Assembly (NCBI RefSeq): GCF_900143215.1
Contig: NZ_FRDM01000003.1
Location: forward strand, 124,001-188,000
Direction of reading: 5' to 3'
Origin: Geodermatophilus obscurus
GTDB lineage: Bacteria; Actinomycetota; Actinomycetes; Mycobacteriales; Geodermatophilaceae
Length of the DNA stretch: 64,000 nt
The notes under the pieces are model-generated. The model ran no database searches. It was not told the DNA's origin and worked only from the letters and a program-made list of their open reading frames with translations. The position numbers and the translations under genes were made by a program. Shown piece by piece: positions 24,767 to 32,732 of the stretch (within the stretch, counting starts at the first letter, position 1; every line of letters starts with the position of its first letter).

Positions 24767-25441
24767 GTGGCCACGCCGCTGGGGCGCCCCGCGCTGACCA
24801 AGGCGGACTACGCCTACAGCGAGGTCCGGGAACGGATCATGTCCGGCGCGCTCCCGCACGGTGCGGTCGTGAGCCAGGAGGCCCTGGCGGCCGAGCTCAG
24901 CGTCAGCACCACGCCGTTGCGCGAGGCCATGCGCCGGCTCTCCGCGGAGGGGCTGGTCGTCCTCGACGCCCATCGAGACGCGCGCGTCGCACCGCTGTCA
25001 GCGGCCGAGGCTCGCAGCCTGTTCGAGATCCGCCAGCAACTCGACCCGCTCGCCGTCCGGCTGGCCGCGGAGCGGCGCGACGACTCCGATCAGCAGCGGA
25101 TCCGGGAGTCCGCCGCGTTCCTGGAGCCGTTGGACGCCCGCAGCGGCCTCGCCGCCCTCGAGGCACACCGCGCGTTCCACACCGCCCTGTACCGGGCCAG
25201 CCACAACGACCTCCTGATCGGCCTGCTCGACGGCCTGTGGGACAAGGCCGACCGCTACCGCCGGGCGGCCCTGGAGGCGCGCCAGGACTCCCCCGACGAC
25301 CGCGCCAGGGTGCAGGCCGAGCACCAGGCGATGATGACCGCCGTGCTCGACGGTGACCCCGACGCCGCCCAGGAGCACATGCGCCGTCACGTGGTCAACA
25401 GTCTCGGGCGCCGGGCGATCGACATCCTGACCGACGGCTGA
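24767..25441 (+). CDS. GntR/FadR-family transcriptional regulator (FCD domain)
   Basis: The 224-residue protein has a GntR winged helix (YSEVRERIMSGALPHGAVVS, LAAELSVSTTPLREAMRRLS) and a C-terminal FCD ligand domain (SLFEIRQQLDPLAVRLAAER, AHRAFHTALYRASHNDLL, AEHQAMMTAVLDGDPDAAQE). The His residues of the FCD metal site are present. It starts at GTG 24767 with a strong GAGGAGAGGAGGG leader. It is divergent from acnA and probably controls it in response to an organic acid (inference). Confidence 0.9.
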   Translation: MATPLGRPALTKADYAYSEVRERIMSGALPHGAVVSQEALAAELSVSTTPLREAMRRLSAEGLVVLDAHRDARVAPLSAAEARSLFEIRQQLDPLAVRLAAERRDDSDQQRIRESAAFLEPLDARSGLAALEAHRAFHTALYRASHNDLLIGLLDGLWDKADRYRRAALEARQDSPDDRARVQAEHQAMMTAVLDGDPDAAQEHMRRHVVNSLGRRAIDILTDG

Positions 25442-25538
25442 CGGGCGCCGTGCCGGCAGCCGGTGGGTCCGACCGGCTGCCGTCGCCCCACGCCCGGACC
25501 TGGGGCCGCCGTGCCGCCCCGGACCGAGCGGCCGGTGC

Positions 25539-26021
25539 TCAGTTGCCGTGTGGCGCGGCTCGGTAGGCGCCGGCCGATCCGCGACGGCCTGGCGGGCGGT
25601 GCGCCCGGGCCTGCTCGAGCCGCTCCTGGCGACGCGCGAAGACGACCGTCCCGACCAGGAAGAGCCCGGACAGGATCAGGACGACCGCGGTGAACGCGTT
25701 CACGAACGGCAGGTCCACGCCGGCCAGGGCGAGCACACCGAGCGCGACCAGCACCAGCGCGGCCAGCACCGCCCCGGCGGCGCGCCACGGGCTCTTGGCG
25801 ACCTCCTCGACGCCCTCCTGCGCCTTGTCCTTCGCGTAGTCCAGCGGCTTCTTCGCCCAGGAGAAGCGCGTGCCCAGCAGCGCCAGGCCGGCGGCGACCA
25901 GCACGAAGCCGGGGCCGGGCAGCACGAGCAGCGCGATGCCGGCGAGGGTCAGCAGGCCGCCGAGGAAGGCGACGACAACGGTCTTCACCGTTGGGTGGTG
26001 CCCGATCCACCGGACCGTCAT
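25539..26021 (-). CDS. PGPGW-type membrane protein
   Basis: The 160-residue protein begins MTVRWIGHHPTVKTVV and has a helix pair with the signature LVLPGPGFVLVAAGLALLGT, as in the PGPGW/TIGR02611 family of small membrane proteins. A soluble loop (WAKKPLDYAKDKAQEGVEEV) precedes two more helices. The family function is unknown. ATG 26021 is chosen because homology begins there; no good Shine-Dalgarno sequence precedes it. It is a lone gene. Confidence 0.75.
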   Translation of the reverse strand: MTVRWIGHHPTVKTVVVAFLGGLLTLAGIALLVLPGPGFVLVAAGLALLGTRFSWAKKPLDYAKDKAQEGVEEVAKSPWRAAGAVLAALVLVALGVLALAGVDLPFVNAFTAVVLILSGLFLVGTVVFARRQERLEQARAHRPPGRRGSAGAYRAAPHGN

Positions 26022-26200
26022 GCCGCACCGCCCGGCCACGTGCCGGACTGCGCCCGTGTGGTCACCACGTCGACGGGGAGGGGCGGGGCGTCGACGGCCA
26101 GGCGTGCCCGCCCGACGGCTCGGTGAGGTCAGCGGCATCCCGGCTCCGGGCCCCCGGGACGAGCCGGACAGCACCGAGCCCGTTGCCGTACCAGCGCGTC

Positions 26201-26252
26201 GTCGATCAGACGTGTCGATCAGACGTGTCGATCAGACGTGTCGATCAGACGT
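26201..26252. repeat. 13-bp tandem repeat, four perfect copies
   Basis: GTCGATCAGACGT is repeated four times without mismatch at 26201-26213, 26214-26226, 26227-26239 and 26240-26252. The array starts inside the last three codons of the esterase gene, and the stop codon lies in the first unit read by that gene. Because 13 is not a multiple of three, copy-number changes do not alter the protein. The role is unknown; recent slippage is likely. Confidence 0.85.
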
Positions 26253-27396
26253 GCTGTCCCGTGGCCCAGGCGTGGCTCGTGGTGACGACGGCGACGACGG
26301 TCTGCAGCTCGGCGGGGTCGCGCGGACCGAAGAGCAGGACCATGCCCGGGGTGAGCCGGACACCGGCGAGCGGGTGGGCGACGCCCCAGCCCTTCGCGAC
26401 CACGTCGGCCGCGAGGGCCGGCGGGAGCGCCACGTGCAGCGAGCCGTCGGAGCCGGGGTGGACGTGGGCGAACTCCCCGGCGGACGGGACGATGAACGCG
26501 TCCACCGGACCCAGCCGCGGCGGGGCCAGCTGGAAGCCGCGTGCGCCCGGCACCGAGATCGCCGACTGGCGGGTGCCCACCCCGGGCAGCGCCGCGATCC
26601 GGGCGAACACCTCCTCCTGCAGGTGCACGGGGGCGGTGTCGCTGCGCTGCTCCTGCGGGATGCCGGAGGTCACCGCCGGCCGCGCACCGGCCCGGGTGGG
26701 GAGCCGCCCTCCGGGCAGGGCCGCCCACGTGGCCGGACCGGCTGCGGGACGGCCCCGGTGGGCGAGGAAGGTGAGGCGCTCCCGCAACCAGCCGGCCAGC
26801 GTGGCCAGGGCCTCGGCAGAGATGCCGTGCCCGACCGGATCGCGGCGGGCGACCGTCGGCGCGCCGGACTCGCCGAGCAGGTAGCTCCAGGTGCGGTCGA
26901 GCAGCTCCCGCGGGATGACGCTGTCGTGCTCCCCCTGCGCGACGACGACCGGCACCCCGGCCAGTCGGGCCGGCGTGGTGGGGACACCGGCCTCGAAGGG
27001 CAGCGTGCCGTAGAGGACCGCGCCGCCGGCGTAGCGGTCGGGATCGTCCAGCAGCAGCCCGCCGGCGAACGCTGCTCCCCCGCTGAACCCGATCAGGACC
27101 ACCGGGCGACCGGGCGGGGCGACCTCGTCGAGCCACTGCCAGAACCAGTCCATCGTCGCGCGCAGCGACCCGGCGACCGGGCGGCCGATCCCCCGGTTGG
27201 CGAACCAGGCGTACCCGCCGCCCTCGGCGATCGGCGCGCGCACGGCGGCGTACGCCGGACCGGCCGGCAGGTGCTCGGCGAGCGCGATGATCTCCTGCTC
27301 GTGCGACCCCCGACCGTGCAGCAGGACGACGAGCGGCGCCGCCGGGTCGGAGTCGCCCGCCGTCGCGACCACCGGTGCGGCCCACGTGGTGGTCAC
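26245..27396 (-). CDS. alpha/beta hydrolase (carboxylesterase type) fused to a DUF5519/luciferase-like domain
   Basis: The 383-residue protein has two parts. Residues about 1-220 are a phospholipase/carboxylesterase-type hydrolase with VVLLHGRGSHEQEII, nucleophile GFSGGAAFAGG, Asp in GEHDSVIP and His in DPVGHGISAEAL. Residues about 250-380 match the DUF5519 domain, with ALPGVGTRQSAISVPGARGF, GEFAHVHPGSDGSLHVALPP and KGWGVAHPLAGVRLTPGMVL. The start GTG 27396 overlaps the stop of the VOC gene (GTGA), so the two are coupled. The substrate is unknown. The DUF5519 part is usually a separate protein, so the fusion is worth noting. Confidence 0.75.
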   Translation of the reverse strand: MTTTWAAPVVATAGDSDPAAPLVVLLHGRGSHEQEIIALAEHLPAGPAYAAVRAPIAEGGGYAWFANRGIGRPVAGSLRATMDWFWQWLDEVAPPGRPVVLIGFSGGAAFAGGLLLDDPDRYAGGAVLYGTLPFEAGVPTTPARLAGVPVVVAQGEHDSVIPRELLDRTWSYLLGESGAPTVARRDPVGHGISAEALATLAGWLRERLTFLAHRGRPAAGPATWAALPGGRLPTRAGARPAVTSGIPQEQRSDTAPVHLQEEVFARIAALPGVGTRQSAISVPGARGFQLAPPRLGPVDAFIVPSAGEFAHVHPGSDGSLHVALPPALAADVVAKGWGVAHPLAGVRLTPGMVLLFGPRDPAELQTVVAVVTTSHAWATGQHV

Positions 27397-27914
27397 GCCC
27401 CGGCCTCCGCCGACCCGGGCAGCACGCGACCGGCCGTGCCGACGCCGGACCACCGCTGCACCTCGGCCGCCATGTCCAGCGCATCGACCGGGGCGGCGTT
27501 CTCGTACTCACCCCAGGCCTCGCGCGGCAGCATCCACATGACCTCGAACTCGTTGCCGTCGGGGTCGATGCCGTAGACGCTCTTGGTCGCGCCGTGGCTG
27601 GACTCGCCGGTGTAGGCGCCGAGCTCGACCAGCGTCCGGCGCGCTCCCGCCAGCTCGTCGACGGTGTCCACCTGCCAGGCCAGGTGGTACAGCCCGACGG
27701 TGCCGCGGGCTCGTGGCGGGGCACCGGCGCCGATGCCGAAGAGCCCGAGGTCGTGGTGGTTCCCGGAGCGGGGCAGCCGGAGGAAGGCGGCGTCGGCGCG
27801 GGGCTCACGCGCCACCACCTCCATGCCGAAGGCGCCGGTCCAGAACCGCAGCGACCGCTCGAGGTCGCTGACGAAGAGGACGGCGTGGTTGAGCCGGACG
27901 GCGGCGATGGTCAT
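27393..27914 (-). CDS. VOC/glyoxalase-fold dioxygenase-like protein
   Basis: The 173-residue protein has two beta-alpha-beta-beta-beta modules: LNHAVLFVSDLERSLRFWTG with metal-ligand His, and LYHLAWQVDTVDELAGARRT, then SVYGIDPDGNEFEVMW with the Glu ligand. This is the pattern of catechol-2,3-dioxygenase-like VOC proteins. It starts at ATG 27914 and is coupled to the downstream hydrolase by a GTGA overlap. Together they could open and hydrolyse an aromatic or lactone substrate, but nothing in the sequence shows the substrate. Confidence 0.8.
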   Translation of the reverse strand: MTIAAVRLNHAVLFVSDLERSLRFWTGAFGMEVVAREPRADAAFLRLPRSGNHHDLGLFGIGAGAPPRARGTVGLYHLAWQVDTVDELAGARRTLVELGAYTGESSHGATKSVYGIDPDGNEFEVMWMLPREAWGEYENAAPVDALDMAAEVQRWSGVGTAGRVLPGSAEAGA

Positions 27915-27940
27915 GACGGGCTCCTGCTCGGATCGACGGT

Positions 27941-28429
27941 TCAGGCGGTCGGGCCGACCAGCTGGAAGGCGCTCTGCCAGGCCCAGCCCTTGGTCGCGTT
28001 GAGGGTGATGTTGAGGAAGGCGATCTCCTCCAGCGAGCGGGCCAGCCGCAGGCCGCCGGCGTCGAGCGGGGCGAAGCCCAGCGAGGTGGCCAGCTCGGCG
28101 ACGCGGGCCCGGGCGTCGGCGTCGTCCCCGGCCAGCAGCAACTGCAGCGGCTGCCCGTTCTCGGTGGGAGCGGCGTAGCGGCTGGCGAAGACGGTGTTGA
28201 ACGCCTTGACCACGGGCACGGCGCCCACGGCCTGCTGCACGGCCTCCGCACCGGAGGTCCCGGTGATCGCCAGGTCGCTGTAGGTCTCGTTGATCGGGTT
28301 CGTGGCGTCCACGACCACGGCGCCGTCCAGCGCCGGGGCTAGCTCGCCCGCCAGGGCAGGTGCGGCGACGCCGGGAACGGCGAGGACGACGACCTGCGCA
28401 CCCGCGACCGCGGCGGCGTTGCTCTCGGC
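27941..28429 (-). pseudogene. 5'-truncated NADPH-dependent F420 reductase-like gene
   Basis: The minus-strand frame reads SNAAAVAGAQVVVLAVPGVA, VVVDATNPINETYSDLAITG, VVKAFNTVFASRYAAP and AGGLRLARSLEEIAFLNITL, the middle and C-terminal parts of F420-dependent NADP reductase-like proteins (normally about 200-220 residues). The N-terminal Rossmann strand with GxGxxG is missing. The frame enters a stop at 28463-28465 without any start codon beyond the homology. Homology breaks at about 28429, next to the promoter of the marR gene, so the 5' end was probably deleted or replaced. An internal GTG could still yield a short, probably inactive protein. Confidence 0.65.
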
Positions 28430-28454
28430 GCAAGGAAGGCTACTCGGGGGGAAC

Positions 28455-28484
28455 TTGAACTGTCAACTACTGACGCGGTAGATT
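28455..28484 (+). promoter_or_regulatory. promoter with imperfect palindrome for the marR gene
   Basis: TTGAAC (28455-28460) and TAGATT (28479-28484) are 18 bp apart, a good promoter. It predicts transcription from about 28491, exactly the GTG start codon, so the mRNA should be leaderless. TTGAACTGTCAA (28455-28466) over the -35 is a palindrome (TTGA/TCAA) that MarR could bind to repress itself. Confidence 0.55.
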
Positions 28485-28490
28485 CATGAC

Positions 28491-28958
28491 GTGCCCCAGC
28501 TCTCCCGGCGCGACGACGCCCTCATCACCACCTTTGGCCGACTGGTGGAGGCCCAGAGCCGCCTCGAGCGACGGCTCGGCGCCGACCTGGAGGCCCGCTG
28601 CGACCTCCCCCATGCCTGGTTCGAGGTGCTGGTGCGGCTGGGCAGGTCCGCGGCCGGCCGGCTCACGATGGGCAGCCTCGCCGAGGAGGTCAGCCTCACG
28701 ACCGGTGGCGTGACACGGCTGGTCGACCGCATGGAGGCAGCCGGGTACGTCGAGCGGGTGCCCTGCCCCACCGACCGGCGGGTCTCCTACGCCAGCCTGA
28801 CCGACAGCGGACGGGCGAAGCTGGACGAGGCAACACAGGTCCACGCGGCCAACCTGCGCTCGGTCTTCGCCACCTTCAGCGACGAGGACCGGAACACGCT
28901 CGACGCCCTCCTCGACCGGCTGCGCCCGGTGCACGCCGACCTCGCCGCCGGTTCCTGA
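28491..28958 (+). CDS. MarR family transcriptional regulator
   Basis: The 155-residue protein has the MarR winged helix: CDLPHAWFEVLVRLGRSAAG, LTMGSLAEEVSLTTGGVTRL, VDRMEAAGYVERVPCPTDRR with the wing Asp-Arg, flanked by dimerisation helices. GTG 28491 is supported by the promoter position rather than a ribosome site; an ATG at 28486 is in another frame. It lies next to the broken F420-reductase-like gene, which may have been its old target. Confidence 0.88.
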   Translation: MPQLSRRDDALITTFGRLVEAQSRLERRLGADLEARCDLPHAWFEVLVRLGRSAAGRLTMGSLAEEVSLTTGGVTRLVDRMEAAGYVERVPCPTDRRVSYASLTDSGRAKLDEATQVHAANLRSVFATFSDEDRNTLDALLDRLRPVHADLAAGS

Positions 28959-29120
28959 CCACCCCCACGGCGGCTCCCCGAGCAGGACCACGCGGCGGAC
29001 CGGAGCTCCGGTGGCACCCTCACGGGGCTCGGCCCCGCCCGGATCCCGCCCGGAGCAACTCGGTGCCGGAGACGGTGCGGCCGGTGCGGGAGCGCGCCCA
29101 CCTGGCTACCGTCCAGACGC

Positions 29121-30335
29121 ATGAGCGGCACCGACCTCCGGATCGCGATCGTCGGAGCCGGCATCGGCGGGCTGTCCCTGGGCCTGGCGTTGCGGGAGCG
29201 GGGCGTGCGGGCCGAGGTGTTCGAGCAGGCCCCGGAGCTGGCCGAGATCGGCGCCGCGATCGCGCTGTCGGCCAATGCCACCCGGGAGTACGCCCGGTTG
29301 GGCCTGGTCGACGAGCTCGCCGCGGCCGCCACGATCCCGACGGAGCTGGTCTACCGCCACTGGCAGGACGGCAGCCGCATCGCCGCCCACCCGGTCGCCC
29401 AGGGCAACGCCTACGTGGACCGGTTCGGTGCGCCGTACTTCGGCATCCACCGCGCCGACCTGCAACGGACCCTCAGCGGGGCGCTCGGGTCCGAGCAGCT
29501 GCACCTCGGCTGCCGGTTGACCGACCTGGTCCCGGAGCGGGACTCGGTGGTGCTGGAGTTCGCCGACGGCCGGGTCGAACACGTCGATGTCGTGGTCGGC
29601 GCCGACGGCGTGCGATCCATGGTCCGGCGGTGGGTCACCGGCGCGGACGACGCGGTCTACTCCGGAACCAGCGCCTTCCGCGGGATCGTGCCGACGGCGG
29701 ACCTCCCTTCGCTACCCGATCCGCACGCCATCCAGTTCTGGATGGGCCCCGACGCACACGTGCTGCACTACGCGATCGGCGGGCAGGGCGAGTCGGTCAA
29801 CTTCTTCGCGGTGGTCGAGGGTCCCCGGGTCTGGCCGCACGACGGCTCGATCGTCGAGGTCCCCGAGGACGTCCCCGTCGCGTCCTTCCGGGGCTGGCAC
29901 CCTGCCGTTCCCGAGATGATCGCGGCGGCCGCGAGCCCCCTCCGGTGGTCGCTCTCCACGGTGCGTCCGCTGCTGCGGTGGTACCGGGGCCGGGTCGTCG
30001 TCCTCGGCGACGCCGCCCACGGCATGCTGCCGCACCAGGGGCAGGGCGCCAACACCTCGATCGAGGATGCCTTCGCCCTGGCCGCGCTGATCGCCGACAC
30101 CCGGCCCGGCGACGACCCGGCGCCCGTCTTCGCCCGGTACCAGGAGCTCCGCCGGGCCCGCACGCGCGCGATCCAGCGCAGCTCCTGGATCACCAACTCC
30201 CTGCTCCACCTGCCGGAGGGGCCGGCCGCCCGGATGCGCGACGCGAAGATGGCGAGGTTCCCGGAGGACTTCGGCTGGATCCACGAGTACGACGTGCAGC
30301 AGGCGCTCCAGGCGTCCGCCGCCGCGCCGCGCTGA
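29121..30335 (+). CDS. FAD-dependent aromatic monooxygenase (salicylate hydroxylase-like)
   Basis: The 404-residue class A flavin monooxygenase has the N-terminal GxGxxG (RIAIVGAGIGGLSLGLALRE), the DG motif (VVVGADGVRSMVRRW) and the second FAD motif GDAAHGMLPHQGQGANTSIE. The closest functional types are salicylate 1-hydroxylase and 3-hydroxybenzoate 6-hydroxylase. If it makes catechol from salicylate, it would feed the catechol genes about 4 kb downstream; this is inference. An acyl carrier protein gene follows 40 bp later, which is not usual for these enzymes. TACCGT at 29111-29116 or nearby could be the -10. Confidence 0.82.
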   Translation: MSGTDLRIAIVGAGIGGLSLGLALRERGVRAEVFEQAPELAEIGAAIALSANATREYARLGLVDELAAAATIPTELVYRHWQDGSRIAAHPVAQGNAYVDRFGAPYFGIHRADLQRTLSGALGSEQLHLGCRLTDLVPERDSVVLEFADGRVEHVDVVVGADGVRSMVRRWVTGADDAVYSGTSAFRGIVPTADLPSLPDPHAIQFWMGPDAHVLHYAIGGQGESVNFFAVVEGPRVWPHDGSIVEVPEDVPVASFRGWHPAVPEMIAAAASPLRWSLSTVRPLLRWYRGRVVVLGDAAHGMLPHQGQGANTSIEDAFALAALIADTRPGDDPAPVFARYQELRRARTRAIQRSSWITNSLLHLPEGPAARMRDAKMARFPEDFGWIHEYDVQQALQASAAAPR

Positions 30336-30375
30336 GCGACGGACCGCCCCGCCACCGACGGGAGGCAGCACCCTG

Positions 30376-30648
30376 ATGACGCGAGACGAGCTGGAAGCCG
30401 GGTTGGCGGAGGTTCTCGGGACGGTCGCCGGCCTCGACCGCGCCGACATCGCCCCGGAGAAGTCCTTCACCGAGGACCTCGGCATCGACTCCCTGGCCGT
30501 GGTCGAGGTCGTCGTCGCGGCCGAGGACCGCTTCGGCGTGCTGATCCCCGACGACGTCTGGGCGCGGTTCAGGACGGTGGGCGACGCTCTCCGGTTCCTC
30601 GCGGAGGCGACCACCGCGCCACCGTGGACGGCACCCGGGACCCGATAG
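30376..30648 (+). CDS. acpP: acyl carrier protein
   Basis: The 90-residue protein has the ACP four-helix pattern and the phosphopantetheine site FTEDLGIDSLAVVEVVVAAE with the Ser in DSL. Helix III is EDRFGVLIPDDVWARFRTVG. It resembles AcpM/AcpP. It follows an FAD monooxygenase by 40 bp with GGGAGG upstream. No ketosynthase or other fatty-acid or polyketide gene is nearby, so this is an orphan carrier protein whose partner is not visible. Confidence 0.88.
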   Translation: MTRDELEAGLAEVLGTVAGLDRADIAPEKSFTEDLGIDSLAVVEVVVAAEDRFGVLIPDDVWARFRTVGDALRFLAEATTAPPWTAPGTR

Positions 30649-30766
30649 GTGCCGACTGCCGCGGGGAGGAGACCTCCGCCCGCGTGTACGGCCCGGCTGA
30701 TCCGCTACGGACCGGCGCCGTAGGGTCGGCACCAGCAGTGGGAGCCGATCCCCGGGGAACCGGCGC

Positions 30767-32044
30767 TCACCTCGGGGCGGAGGAGAAGTCCGGGCGCTCC
30801 AGCAGCGCGGAGACCGCCAACCCGACGAGCAGACCCCAGAAGGCGGCCCCGACGTTCAGGACCGTCACGTCGGCGACCGTGACGACGAAGGTGACCAGGG
30901 CGCCGAGGGTGAAGCGGGCGCCGAACGCCGCGACGAAGGACGCCTGCAGCACCCGCAGCAGGGCCAGGCCGCCGAGCGTGGCGATGAAGGCCGGCGGCGT
31001 GGCCAGCATGGCGCTGGTGAAGAGCGGCGCGAACAGACCGAACAGCATGGCCAGCAGGCCGCAGGCGATCCCGGCGGTGTACTGCCGGGATCGCTCCCCG
31101 GATGCCGAGAGCAGGGCGTTCGTCGGCCCGGTCAGGCAGGTCGACACCGCGCCCACCGCCGCGGTGAGGAGCGACCAGGCGCCGCAGGCGACGGTGACGA
31201 CGTTGATCGGCGGAGCGTGCCCCACGGAGCGCAGCACCCCGATCCCCTGTCCGTTCTGGACCACCAGCACGGTGATGGCCAGCGGCAGGACCAGCTCCAG
31301 CATCGCCTGCAGCGACCACTCGGGCGCCTGCAGCACCGGCGCGGCGAACCACTCCGCCCCGGCGCCGGCGGGGCTGAACCGGCCGGAGAGCACCACCGTT
31401 CCCGCCCCGACGATCAGCGCCCCGATGATCGGGGGGATCCGCCGACCCAGCCCCGGCAGCGCGCTGAGCAGCAGGAAGGTCAGGACCATGGGTGCGGCGA
31501 TCCCGACGTCGTCGCGCAGGGAGCGCACCAGGTCGGTACCGAAGCGCAGGAAGATCCCGGCGACCATGGCCATCACGATCGGCATCGGGACGACCGCCAT
31601 GGCCCGGCGCACCCACCCGCTCAGCCCCAGGAGGAGGACGAGGAGGCCGGTGGCGAAGAAGGCGCCGACCACCTGTGGCCAGCTGAGGTGGGTCAGGGCC
31701 GGCCCGACGAGCACGGTGCCCGGGATCGTCCAGAAGAAGGCCAGGGGCTGCCGGTAGAGCCAGCACGCTGCGACGGTGAGGAAGCCGTTGAGGAAGAACG
31801 CGCCGAAGATCCACGAGGCCAGCTCCTCCCGGGACAGCCCGCCCTGCGCACCCACCGCCAGGATCACCGCGACCGGACCGGTGGCCGCGAAGATGAGGCC
31901 GATGAGGCCGTTGGCGGCGTAGACGCCCCCGGCGTCCCGCAGCAGCCGGCGCGGGCCAGGCAGGGGCCGGACGGGGCGCTCGATCAGGTGCTCACGCACC
32001 GCCGCTCCGGTTCCGGCGTTCTCGTCGGCGCGCTGGGGTCGCAT
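30767..32044 (-). CDS. benE: benzoate/H+ symporter BenE
   Basis: The 425-residue membrane protein has about 12 helices and BenE family segments: GLIGLIFAATGPVAVILAVG, FLNGFLTVAACWLYRQPLAF, PMPIVMAMVAGIFLRFGTDL and VLVVQNGQGIGVLRSVGHAP. BenE imports benzoate with protons. It sits at the edge of the benzoate island. The stretch between its stop and the ACP gene holds nothing clear. ATG 32044 has a weak GGAG very close to it. Confidence 0.9.
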   Translation of the reverse strand: MRPQRADENAGTGAAVREHLIERPVRPLPGPRRLLRDAGGVYAANGLIGLIFAATGPVAVILAVGAQGGLSREELASWIFGAFFLNGFLTVAACWLYRQPLAFFWTIPGTVLVGPALTHLSWPQVVGAFFATGLLVLLLGLSGWVRRAMAVVPMPIVMAMVAGIFLRFGTDLVRSLRDDVGIAAPMVLTFLLLSALPGLGRRIPPIIGALIVGAGTVVLSGRFSPAGAGAEWFAAPVLQAPEWSLQAMLELVLPLAITVLVVQNGQGIGVLRSVGHAPPINVVTVACGAWSLLTAAVGAVSTCLTGPTNALLSASGERSRQYTAGIACGLLAMLFGLFAPLFTSAMLATPPAFIATLGGLALLRVLQASFVAAFGARFTLGALVTFVVTVADVTVLNVGAAFWGLLVGLAVSALLERPDFSSAPR

Positions 32045-32198
32045 GGCTCCGTTCCCGTCTGCTCGCTACGCGGGTGGGCCCGTGCCCGCGCGGGGAGAGG
32101 AGTACTGCGCTGCGCTGCCGCGTCGGCGCACAGGACCACCAGGGTCGAGGCCACGCACGGGCCCCCGATCCGGTCGGGAAGATCGACCAGCGGGGACC

Positions 32199-32657
32199 CT
32201 AGCGCCGCGTCTCCTGAGGTGGCCGGGCCAGCAGGATGGAGTAGTGCGGGCGCTGGTGGATCACCCGCTCCGCGGTCCGGGACCCCCGGTGGTGCTGGTG
32301 CCCGAGGACGAGGAGGTCCACGCCGAGTTCCTCGGCCCGCTGCAGGATGACGTCGGCGGCGTCGTGCTCCGTGGCGACGACCATCTCCCCGTGGGCGTCG
32401 ATGCCTGCGGCACTCAGCCGGTCGACCAACTGCTGCACCGCGGCCCGGTCGGCGTCCTCGGGGTCGTCCTCGGCGGACCAGACGCCGAGGCGCGCCGAAC
32501 CGCCGGTGATGTCCTCCGGGATGATGTGCCCCCGCGCGATGTGGAGCACGTGCACGGTGGCCCCGGTCAGCTTGCCGATCTGCTCGGTGCGCTGGATGGC
32601 CGAGGCGTTCTCCTTCGTCGGGTGCGCGTCGATCGTGACGAGGATCCGCTCATACAC
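32199..32657 (-). CDS. universal stress protein (UspA family, single domain)
   Basis: The 152-residue protein starts VYERILVTIDAHPTKENASA and ends with VDLLVLGHQHHRGSRTAERV, IHQRPHYSILLARPP, a Usp fold with a variant of the nucleotide loop G-x2-G-x9-G(S/T). I prefer GTG 32657, preceded by GGAAGGGAAG, over an upstream ATG. It lies between benE and an MFS carrier on the same strand; a stress or energy role in aromatic uptake is only inference. Confidence 0.8.
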   Translation of the reverse strand: MYERILVTIDAHPTKENASAIQRTEQIGKLTGATVHVLHIARGHIIPEDITGGSARLGVWSAEDDPEDADRAAVQQLVDRLSAAGIDAHGEMVVATEHDAADVILQRAEELGVDLLVLGHQHHRGSRTAERVIHQRPHYSILLARPPQETRR

Positions 32658-32732
32658 GGCGACTTCCCTTCCTCGAGATGTCAAAGGGCGGATGAGCGGA
32701 ACGGGGTCCGCGCAGCAGTCGACCGCCGACCG

